A model generated the notes under the pieces. It had not been told where the DNA came from. It saw nothing but the letters and a program-made list of their open reading frames with translations, and searched no databases. A DNA stretch of 64,000 nucleotides from Primulina eburnea (Eukaryota; Streptophyta; Magnoliopsida; Lamiales; Gesneriaceae): contig NC_133101.1 in the NCBI RefSeq assembly GCF_022965805.1, positions 10,577,069-10,641,068 of the forward strand, written 5' to 3'. The first letter of the stretch is position 1, and the number at the start of each line of letters is the position of its first letter. Positions 25,636 through 34,820 of the stretch are shown here, piece by piece. Both the position numbers and the translations under genes were made by a program.

Positions 25636-26008
25636 TGTAAGGCCCGAGATTTAATTATTGAAATCAGACGTGATTAATTGACATGATTGAGGTTATACGA
25701 ACTTGAATAAAGAAGTCGGGCCATTCAGAGACCAAACTGGGTAAAGCATGTCAATTATGTATATTTTGTACAGAAATGTTGGCGCCCGAGCGGTAGAAAA
25801 GAACCGCCCGAGCGCCAATGCATCACAAGAAGGGATTTGGACAGAACGTCTGGCGCCCGAGCGGTAGTTTTTGACTGCCCGAGCGCCAGGGGATGGTAAG
25901 ATGAGTAACCGGGCAGAAGGTTCGGCGCCCGGGCAATAATTCCTGACCGCTCGAGCGCCGCTTGAAAATGGTGAAAAAGATGACACGTAGCTTGACGTAC
26001 AACGTGTG

Positions 26009-26067
<59 letters not shown>

Positions 26068-27210
26068 TTACAAGCCTTAATCCCCTCAGAAGGCATAAAC
26101 GAAGATCGAGAATTCTTCAAGAAAATCCTTACGCCTTTTCACTTAGAGATTTGAGATTTGCGAACGATCCGTCCGTCAGATTTAAAATCCGACTTCGGTA
26201 TCGTGTTTCTAGCAACGACAATTAAAACTGGACATTGGGTATGGACATATCAGAATTCATGACTTCGTCTTCGTCAGACCGGGAAGACAAATGTATAAAT
26301 AAATGTTGATTCGGGATTGCACAACTCGAGTTAGGTTTGACTTGAGTTTCCCTAAATCACATACTTTATTTTATTGCATTGATATTTGCAGATTATCAGA
26401 TTGATATGTTAATCTATCGACTTAGAGCAGAGTCATAGTTGGAGTCTAGGACAGATCAGCCTAGCAGGGCAGAACCGCCGAGTCTTTGTCAGAACAGCTA
26501 AGACTCTAGACTTTCGGTGTATCGATGAGCTTAAATGTAGATCGACTTCTATTGTAGATACTCGATATAGCATGCCCAAGTCTAAGTCTTTGACAGAACC
26601 GCGAAGACTCTAGACTTGTGGTGTATCGATGTGCTTAGATGTAGACCGACTTCTATTGTAGACATTCGATACAGCATGCCGAAGTCTATATTAGATCGGG
26701 ATCCCTAGATTAGAAATGAGTTAAGATAAGATAACAAGACCTTGATTTAAATACAGATTGGTATTAATTTATGTAATCAGATTATATACATGTTTTGATG
26801 TTTGGTCATGCTTTTATATATGTTTTATATGATTGCATGTATACATTATTTATACTGGGATATTTATATCTCACCGGAGTTATCCGGCTGTTGTCTTGTT
26901 TTGTATGTGTGCATGACAACAGGTGGGGCAGGATCAGGGTCCAGAAGACGAAGAGAGATCGAGATTAGAGTGGTGATCACGGACTTGGATGTAGATAGGT
27001 TTTATTACTAGATTGTAGTAGTTGAACCTAGTTGAACTAGATGCATATTATATAAGATTTGTATTATTATACCAGTTTGTATAATAGATTGATTCCCTTA
27101 CCTTCCGCATTTTAAAAGACTTAAAAGAAAAATTTTAGACCCTTTTTATCTTATTGATAATTAAACCCTAAAGATGATTAAGAAGATGATTAGCGTCCGG
27201 GTCCCCACAA
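25636..27210 (+). repeat. 5' LTR of the outer Ty3 element
   Basis: 1575 bp. It matches the 3' LTR at 37929-39452 almost throughout. The length difference is mainly a longer TA/CA microsatellite near 26007-26067. It contains three GC-rich hairpins near its start, an internal 104-bp tandem duplication (26481-26584 and 26585-26688), and the CTCACCGGAGTTATCCGGC block. Open frames at 25693-26225 lie within the hairpin and microsatellite part and are not genes. Confidence 0.93.
25781..25959 (+). repeat. Three 36-bp GC hairpins in the 5' LTR
   Basis: Hairpins lie at 25781-25816, 25852-25887 and 25924-25959. Each has a left arm like GGCGCCCGAGCGGT and a right arm like ACCGCCCGAGCGCC, which pair with G-T-compatible mismatches around a short A/T loop. 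The 3' LTR repeats the trio at 38074-38109, 38145-38180 and 38217-38252, each again 36 bp long. Confidence 0.85.
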
Positions 27211-27215
27211 CAGGT

Positions 27216-27227
27216 GGTATCAGAGCG
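27216..27227 (+). other. Primer binding site, tRNA-Met type
   Basis: TGGTATCAGAGC starts five bases after the 5' LTR. It is the usual plant primer site complementary to the 3' end of initiator tRNA-Met. Confidence 0.9.
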
Positions 27228-27479
27228 ATAGATCCTTTAGACTGAGATAGAAGAGCATGAGCGGGGTAGATTGAGTTTTTTTCCCTTGCATGTGATTGCT
27301 AGCATGAGATTTATTTTAATGTTGACTTACATTGTGTGTGCTAGCATGACATTATTCTTTACTGCTTTAAAATACATGTTATCTAATTATCTGATTTGAA
27401 TTGGTAATATGTATTATTGAGTATGAATCATATTTGATTCGCGATCAGCAGTAAGATGATCAAAAAAAGATTGAAACAG

Positions 27480-28160
27480 ATTTGTAGTATATGGAAACTA
27501 ATGTTTTGATAAGCAGATATACCTCCACGGAGAATTCCAGAAAGAGGTAGTATTTCGACTGAACAGATAGATGTATCAGAAACTCAGATGGAAATAAAGT
27601 TGAAAGAGTTTCAGTTATTTCAGCCGCCGATTCTGAGTGGTACCGAGACGTCTGAAGATTGTGAGAACTAGTTTGATGACATAGAAATACTGTTCGATTT
27701 ACTTGGTTGTACAGATGAATAGAGAGTTAAAATGGTGACTAACCAGTTACGAGAGACCGCCAGAAGTTGGTGGATTACAAGTAAAAGAATGTTAGAACAG
27801 AGAGGTACAGTGATTTCGTGGGAAATATTCAGAACTGAATTTTATCGAAGATTTTTCTCAGTTTCGTACCGAAAAGACAAGAAAGCAGAGTTTGAGAATT
27901 TGAGACAAGATCAACTGAATATTGAAGAATATGTTGCTAAATTCTCTACTTTACTGCGTTTTGCTCCTCATGTAATTGGGAATGATGAAGCTGTAGCGGA
28001 TCAGTTCATCAGAGGATTGAACTCGGAGATAGCTGCATTGATGAATATGCAGCGACCTCACCATTTTGCTGATGCCTTGAGTAGAGCGAAGAGAGCGGAG
28101 GCGAGTCTGATTAGACAACTAGAAAGGGTGTGTGCGATGCAAGCCCAGACACAGTAATCC
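27480..28160 (+). pseudogene. gag, N-terminal part, of the outer Ty3 element
   Basis: A Gag core is readable from about 27590 (the segment with FQLFQPPILSGT-like words), broken by TAG at 27667 and another stop near 27720. An open 136-codon run then holds LRETARSWW, FYRRFFSVSYRKDKKAEF, LRQDQLNIEEYVAKFSTLL and ADQFIRGLNSEIAAL. These are typical of plant chromovirus Gag. A TAA, where a Gln codon is expected, lies at the edge of the nested insertion. Gag resumes at 34821 after the insertion. Confidence 0.82.
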
Positions 28161-29538
28161 TAGTGTGCTGTCGTTGTGCCACCAAACTTAAATTCCTACT
28201 CTCTAAATAAAATTAGCGTAATGATGAGCAGGGTCGAGTCCACAGGGAACGGAAGATGATTTCTTTCTAGCAAAATGCAAATAAATGGGGGATTTGTTTA
28301 ATAAAAACTAATAAAATACTATAACTAATTTAACATGCAAGAAGAAATAATTAATTAAGATGAAAACTAATTAAATGTAAATTAATATTACCCAACTCGA
28401 TTCAAGGGATTTCTACTATTCAATTGTATCACTGTTCATCGGCTAACATATATTTATTCATACAGATACAAGCAATTAACCTTAGAATTATAGGGATATC
28501 CGCTAAAATTCTTGCGTTTTCCTAATTTAATTGACCAAACCCAGCATCCAGTCAAAACTTATTAATAATTAACTGGGCACGATAGCGTTCTATATTAATT
28601 AAAAATAGCATTTTCGTTTTGTGAAAACAGTTAATCCTAAAATCTAACAACCGAGATAGCTGCAATTGATAGATCGAGTTTCATTGATTTATTTAGATTA
28701 AATATTCTATGATAGCACAACACACCTAATCTATCGCTACTCATGTACCAATCGTTCATGAAAATTACGGATAACTGAATTCATGGATAGCAGTAGAAAA
28801 TTATATATCGAATTAAATTGTCAGATTAACCGAGATACAACATTCGTATAAATAAATCATAAATCAACAAATACTTGAACAAAACATGAATATTAAATTA
28901 AAGTGCAAAAAGCCTCACAGTGATAAATCGAAATAGTAAAAATATCCCTTGAATATAAATAAAACTCAGCCTAAAGTTGTGGAATGAAGTTGAGAGAAAA
29001 TCCTTCTGCCGTCTATTTGCTCTTCACGTTGGATTGTGGAGGAAGAAAATCTAAGGCTGCCTCCTTGATTTGAACGTAGGTTAGGTTTTGAAAGAAAAGG
29101 GGAATCTCCTTATTTTTGGGTCCAAAATTATAAAAGTCTAATAATCTAAATTTAAACCTAATCACTAAAAAATAAAAGATCTTAGGAAATATCCTATTAA
29201 GAATATAGAGTTTTGTTATGGAAAAAACTCTATCTTCTATTTATTCCTTGTTATGAATATTCCTCAACTCTCACTAGGCAGCCGAGAAGTAGTCACAAGG
29301 CGTGGTCACGCCTTATGCAAAAATATCTTCTGAATTTTTCTGCTCCACGTCTTCCTCTAAGATCATATCGGAAACTTTAATTATGATATAAAATCACCCT
29401 TTTTAGCCCAAATTTATCGCAAGAACAGAAAACTTCACCCTACAATAAAATCACACAAAAATGTGTCAATTAATCACGTTGAAAGTGGTAACAATGAGAG
29501 ATATGACAATAAAAATACAAACTATTATGAGCTAATCA
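28161..29538 (-). repeat. 3' LTR of the nested gag-only element
   Basis: 1378 bp, nearly identical to 33438-34815. On plus it runs from TAGTGTGCTGTCG (the expected TG mutated to TA) to ...GAGCTAATCA. By eye I found fewer than twenty differences. It contains the palindromic word AAGGCGTGGTCACGCCTT at 29297-29314. Confidence 0.93.
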
Positions 29539-31203
29539 AATCTCCCACACCTAAACCATGCTTGTCCTCAAGCATAATAGAGTTCAATTCATTATTTCAA
29601 CTCATTATCCTCTTTCTGCTTCATTTACTTGTCCGTAAAATATATATTTTTTTCATGCACCAAAGAAATGTAATTGTTGGGCATCTGACTACCAAAATCA
29701 TGAGCAATTGCTTCCATCCGAATGTGTAGAAATAAAAACCCATAGAGTCCAAACACTCCTCACAAGATTCGCTCATTTCACTCATAAGTGTCTAAGTATG
29801 TATCAAGGAGCTCTCATGTCAAAACACTGAAAATTTTTACCATAAGCTTGCAAATATATCATATCCTCTACCAAGTAAATGAATTAAAATGCACAAACAA
29901 GGGCTGTAAATAGGTTGTACCGTGGCTAGAGGTCAGGTAGGAAATAAGTACAACGGTTTATGGAACTGAAGAACACATACACACTTTCAACAAAGACAAT
30001 TGCATCCTGCTAACAATAACATCTTCAATCTCATTATAACATCCAAGAACATTTTTTTCTTCGTTGCTCTTATTTTCCTTCTCACTCCTTTTTTTTCTTT
30101 TCATTATAAATATGTATTTTTTCTCTTTTTTTTTTATTTTTTTCATAAGAAGTTTTTTTTTTCAGTAGATGTTTTCTAACAAGGCGTTTGAGACAACGAT
30201 TTCGAGCATTAATCACTCGATCTCAACAATTTACGCTTTCTTGGCTCAAAGCGATGCTAAATGCGAAAAGTGTGTATGCTTCTCCAATTCAAGGTTCAAA
30301 TAGAGGGATAACCAACAAAAAGGATTTATCATGGATTGTAACGGGGTTATTTTCCAACAAATAGGCTCAGGCTCGAACTTGGCTCACTAAGGGTTAATGA
30401 ATCAGGGTAGGCTCAAAGAACGGCTAAGATGACGCGAAAGAAAATGGTTTGAACCTAATGCCCTTTACTTTGTTTATGCACCTAATCCATCACAAGGTAT
30501 CAACAAAGACATGTATAACAAAGCAAGTTCTAGAAAAATCAACAACGTATGACTAACACACAATCAAGAAAAAATTGGAGCATGATATGATGATTGCTCA
30601 TGGCTCAAAGCTCACCAAAAAAAACGGTATGTGTGCTAGATCCCATACACTTGTCATTTCAACACATCATCAAAAGCAACTACCCATAAATAAAGCAGTA
30701 AGAATGCAAAATCAGTAGCACACAAGGAAAACAATAGTTTTTTTTTTCTTCATAGACTCGCTTCAGAGGCATTTAAGATTCAAATGAGAGAGATAACGAA
30801 TAAACAGTGAATGTTGTATGGATCAAACAACTTCACTTTGCCGGACTCTCTCATCTCTTTCTTCTTTATTTTTTTTCGAATAAACATGCAAAAAATTTGA
30901 AAAAAAATAGAAATTGAAACTAGAAATAAGGCTATATACCCCCTCCCACATCTATATGTGACAATGTCCTCATGACACAAAATTTAGATGCGCAACATAG
31001 ATAGTAAAAGCAAGCAAGAGAAGTTAGAGAACTCCTCTGAAAATTGTTGGGCATCATAGAGCAAAGCTTTCTATTGTCGTGGCGGTGTTGAAGAAGCCTG
31101 CGAGAGAAGATGTGAAAGGGGTGAGAACAAATAGAATAAATAAAAGAAACGTAAATTCTTTTTTTTAATAATAATAATACTTTTATTTGACCTTGAACAA
31201 CAT
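29539..31203 (-). other. Non-coding 3' internal region of the gag-only element
   Basis: Between the polypurine tract and the palindrome array there is about 1.6 kb of AT-rich sequence with no protein motif on either strand. In autonomous relatives pol would lie upstream of this region; here it is missing. Lysine-rich frames such as 29958-30146 are poly(A/T) artefacts. Confidence 0.6.
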
Positions 31204-31500
31204 CAGAAGATGTTTTCTTATAAGGCGTGATCACGCGCTGCTAAGAGACATCTTTTGCATATAGGGCCAAAATTTTTCAAAATCAGAAGATGTTTTCTCA
31301 CAAGGCGTGATCACGCCTTGCTAGAAAATATCTACTGTGTGTACGACAATTTTTTTTTTCAGAAGATGTTTTCGGACAAGGCTCGATTACGCCTTGTCCA
31401 AAGACATCTACTGTGTTTAGGGCAAAAAAAAAAAAATTTGGTGCAGAAGTGATATTCTTATAAGGCGTGATCACGCCTTGTTAGAAGACATCTTCTGCAC
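31204..31500. repeat. Four tandem palindromes (about 55 bp each)
   Basis: Palindromes lie at 31204-31257, 31284-31337, 31360-31413 and 31441-31500. Each has a centre like AAGGCGTGATCACGCCTT and arms like CAGAAGATGTTTTCT pairing with AGAAAACATCTTCTG. The second pairs at about 23 of 27 positions, counted by eye. A short version of the same centre lies in each LTR of the element (29297 and near 34574). Confidence 0.88.
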
Positions 31501-32421
31501 AAAGGTAACAAAAATTGTACTATTTGAAAAAAATAAAAATAAAAGAAATTAAAAATAATAAGAACAAAAAATTTGGGTTGCCTCCCAAAAGCGCTTGATT
31601 TTTAGTCGTCGGCTTGACCCTCAAAAACTCTCATTCAAAGAGCGGCTGACGCCCAAAGTACGTGTCATATGACACCATATATGGGTCTTGGTTCCATGTG
31701 CCCTCAAGTTTGGCTTGATGTATGCAATGTAAACTCGTCTCCTCAACAAAACGTGACTTTAAATAATAGGCATGAGATGAGTGTATCATAGTTAGCTCTT
31801 GAAGAACAAAATCTGTTGAAATCGGCAATGGAGAAAGACAAGGATCTCCTAGATGTATATATGATGATGTTATCGACGAGCTCAAATCGATAGTTTCAGG
31901 AGCTTGTTCATCTCTCAACTTCATTGGTGCCTCATCTTCGTTTGATATTTCTTCCAAAACTTCTTCAGACTGAGGCTCGACAGTTTCCTCATTCAATGCC
32001 ACGCGCTTGTTTACCATATCATTCAATCGAGTTATGATTAATTCAAGACTACATCCCTCATCTTCTTGATGCTCGAAAGGTTGGTCTGTAAAATTAGATT
32101 GGCTAATTCCTGGAGTGTATTGGTGGCTCCAACTCTGCAGCGAAGGATTCCAATACTGATGGTAGACAAATTCGGCCATATCATTTAGCAAATATATCAC
32201 ATTGTCTTCACGTCGACTAAGTAGTGGACTACCAGTTGTTAGTGCTCCATTAAATACCCATCTTCGTGTAACTATATCCAAACCTTTAAGAAAAAATCGA
32301 ATAAGAACATAGTTAGAAAAATCATGATTCCTGAATGTTGTTGTTGTAACGTACCAGATTCGACGACTGTCCTCACTGTACCAAGACGAGTCTTTCCAGC
32401 GTGCTTATGTCCTCACTCACA

Positions 32422-32500
32422 CGCACCCTGGGAAACTTCCCAGGAGGTCACCCATCCCAAAATTACCCCAAGTCAAGCACGCTTAACTTAGGAGTTCTTA
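32422..32500 (-). other. 5S rRNA-like domain in Cassandra 3' LTR
   Basis: On minus it contains AGTTAAGCGTGCTTG and GGATGGGTGACCTCCTGGG, matching the internal promoter region (A box to C box) of plant 5S rRNA. The spacer between them differs from true 5S. It is a Pol III promoter-like module of the transposon, not a 5S gene. Confidence 0.9.
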
Positions 32501-32888
32501 TGTGACGAGCTACCGAAAAGAAGATGCACCTTCGTGATATGAGTAGTACAAATCAAATCTTTTAAGCCCTCTTTAACTGTACAGTCCATTACATTGAACA
32601 GTCTCAGAATCCCTCTCATTCCCGTGTGAGTCGGTTCATTCATGTTCCCTCCACCTAGAAGCCTGCCAGGAGCCGCTCATTGTCCGTGCAACTGATGGCA
32701 CCGGCGATCACCCCCCGCCCTCTTCGGCCCCGGGCCTCACATGCCCACCAGCTTCCGCTTGGTTCGTCCCCGAACCACACCGTACTAAGAGAGGTCGGCT
32801 CTGATACCAACTGTAACGTACCAGATTCGACGACTGTCGTCACTGTAACAAGACGAGTCTTTCCAGCGTGCTTATGTCCTCACTCACA

Positions 32889-32967
32889 CGCACCCTGGGA
32901 AACTTCCCAGGAGGTCACCCATCCCAAAATTACCCCAAGTCAAGCACGCTTAACTTAGGAGTTCTTA
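32889..32967 (-). other. 5S rRNA-like domain in Cassandra 5' LTR
   Basis: Second copy of the 5S-like module, with the same A-box and C-box words as the copy at 32422-32500. In the element's own direction this is the upstream one. Confidence 0.9.
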
Positions 32968-33415
32968 TGTGACGAGCTACCGAAAAAAAGATGCACCTTC
33001 GTGATATGAGTAGTATAAATCAAATCTTTTAAGCCCTCTTTAACTGTACAGTCCATTACATTGAACAGTCTCAGAATCCCTCTCATTCCCGTGTGAGTCG
33101 GTTCATTCATGTTCCCTCCACCTAGAAGCCTGCCAGGAGCCGCTCATTGTCCGTGCAACTGATGGCACCGGCGATCACCCCCCGCCCTCTTCGGCCCTGG
33201 GCCTCACAGTTGTTAAATTATTGAATCTCTCCCATGCTGCATAGAATGACTCTTCGGTTTGTTGGGAAAAACTTGTGAATACTTGTCGATGAAACATCTC
33301 GAAGTATTTCACAACAAAAAAATTCTCAAATTCTTCTTTGCTTGATAAAATCACCTGCACAAAAAGAATGAGACAAAAAATAACGAAACTCGAAAAAAAT
33401 TAACCTTGCACCGTT

Positions 33416-33432
33416 CCCCGGCAACGGCGCCA
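33416..33432 (-). other. Primer binding site, tRNA-Asp type
   Basis: On minus TGGCGCCGTTGCCGGGG, complementary to the 3' end of plant tRNA-Asp and the usual primer site of Athila/Tat-group elements. It lies five bases inside the LTR edge at 33438. Confidence 0.9.
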
Positions 33433-33437
33433 AAATT

Positions 33438-34815
33438 TGGTGTGCTGTCGTTGTGCCACCAAACTTAAATTCCTACTCTCTAAATAAAATTAGCGTAATG
33501 ATGAGCAGGGTCGAGTCCACAGGGAACGGAAGATGATTTCTTTCGAGCAAAATGCAAATCAGTGGGGGATTTGTTTAATAAAAACTAATAAAATACTATA
33601 ACTAATTTAACATGCAAGAAGAAATAATTAATTAAATTGAAAACTAATGAAATGTAAATTAATATTACCCAACTCGATTCAAGGGATTTCTACTATTCAA
33701 TTGTATCACTGTTCATCGGCTAACATATATTTATTCATACAGATACAAGCAATTAACCTTAGAATTATAGGGATAGCCGCTAAAATTCTTGCGTTTTCCT
33801 AATTTAATTGACCAAACCCAGCATCCAGTCAAAACTTATTAATAATTAACTGGGCACGATAGCGTTCCATATTAATTAAAAATAGCATTTTCGTTTTGTG
33901 AAAACAGTTAATCCTAAAATCTAACAACCGAGATAGCTGCAATTGATAGATCGAGTTTCGTTGATTTATTTAGATTAAATATTCTATGATAGCACAACAC
34001 ACCTAATCTATCGCTACTCATGTACCAATCGTTCATGACAATTACGGATCACTGAATTCATGGATAGCAGTAGAAAATTATATATCGAATTAAATTGTCA
34101 GATTAACCGAGATACAACATTCGTATAAATAAATCATAAATCAACAAATACTTGAACAAAACATGAATATTAAATTAAAGTGCAAAAAGCCTCACAGTGA
34201 TAAATCGAAATAGTAAAAATATCCCTTGAATAGAAATAAAACTCAGCCTAAAGTTGTGGAATGAAGTTGAGAGAAAATCCTTCTGCCGTCTATTTGCTCT
34301 TCACGTTGGATTGTGGAGGAAGAAAATCTAAGGCTGCCTCCTTGATTTGAACGTAGGTTAGGTTTTGAAAGAAAAGGGGAATCTCCTTATTTTTGGGTCC
34401 AAAATTATAAAAGTCTAATAATCTAAATTTAAACCTAATCACTAAAAAATAAAAGATCTTAGGAAATATCATATTAAGAATATAGAGTTTTGTTATGGAA
34501 AAAACTCTATCTTCTATTTATTCCTTGTTATGAATATTCCTCAACTCTCACTAGGCAGCCGAGAAGTAGTCACAAGGTGTGGTCACGCCTTATGCAAAAA
34601 TATCTTCTGAATTTTTCTGCTCCACGTCTTCCTCTAAGATCATATCGGCAACTTTAATTATGATATAAAATCACCTTTTTTAGCCCAAATTTATCGCAAG
34701 AACAGAAAACTTCACCCTACAATAAAATCACACAAAAATGTGTCAATTAATCACGTTGAAAGTGGTAACAATGAGAGATATGACAATAAAAATACAAACT
34801 ATTATGAGCTAATCA
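33438..34815 (-). repeat. 5' LTR of the nested gag-only element
   Basis: 1378 bp, equal in length to the partner at 28161. On minus it starts TGATTAGCTC (34815) and ends ...CACACCA (33438). The open frame at 34740-35054 begins in this LTR and runs into the outer gag by chance. Confidence 0.93.
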
Positions 34816-34820
34816 AATCC

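Larger units (their letters stand above)
32345..33208 (-). mobile_element. Cassandra TRIM retrotransposon (5S rRNA-like LTRs)
   Basis: An 864-bp element with two 397-bp LTRs (32345-32741 and 32812-33208) and a 70-bp interior. It is flanked by a perfect 5-bp duplication, gttgt, at 32340-32344 and 33209-33213. On minus the LTR begins TGTGAGGCCC and ends CGTTACA. The primer site TGGTATCAGAGCC is at 32809-32797. It has no coding capacity, as expected of TRIMs. The two LTRs differ at a handful of positions. The 5S-like segment in each LTR identifies it as Cassandra, a family known across plants. The open frames at 32655-32958 are shadows. Confidence 0.95.
31631..33360 (-). pseudogene. Athila-like gag fragment, split by Cassandra
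   Basis: On minus the frame begins near 33360 with EEFENFFVVKYFEMFHRQ and TEESFYAAWERFNNL, the Gag segment conserved in plant gypsy elements. It is interrupted by Cassandra at 33208-32345 and continues in the same phase through RRWVFNGALTTGSPLLSRRE and YLLNDMAEFVYHQYWNP. An acidic, disordered tail follows, ending ...YFGRQPLFE at 31631. Apart from Cassandra, the part from about 32330 to the stop is open for more than 215 codons, which is unusually intact for this neighbourhood. The N-terminus upstream of 33360 is short or missing. I see no zinc knuckle. Confidence 0.7.
28161..34815 (-). mobile_element. Nested Athila-like element retaining only gag (TR-GAG-like)
   Basis: The element is inserted in the outer gag with a perfect 5-bp duplication, aatcc, at 28156-28160 and 34816-34820. 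Its two LTRs are 1378 bp each. Direction is minus: the primer site (33416-33432) adjoins the LTR at 33438, and a polypurine tract (GTGTGGGAGA on minus, 29541-29550 region) adjoins the LTR ending at 29538. Minus-strand words typical of Athila-group elements occur, such as GGGAGGCAACCC (31576-31587 region) and TTGAGGACAAGCATGG before the tract. The internal part is only about 3.9 kb, or about 3.0 kb without Cassandra. It shows a gag fragment but no protease, reverse transcriptase or integrase. That makes it a non-autonomous element depending on proteins made elsewhere. Confidence 0.87.

Noticed and set aside
25693..26225. Several 80-120-codon frames at the start of the outer LTR
   Set aside because: They overlap on both strands, recur in the second LTR, and are produced by hairpins and a TA/CA microsatellite.
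31204..31500. CRISPR-like regular repeats
   Set aside because: The units are palindromes within a plant retrotransposon, spacers are short and of uneven content, and no cas gene or prokaryotic context exists.
32422..32967. 5S rRNA genes on minus
   Set aside because: Only the A-to-C box region matches 5S, and it lies inside two Cassandra LTRs with primer site and target duplication.
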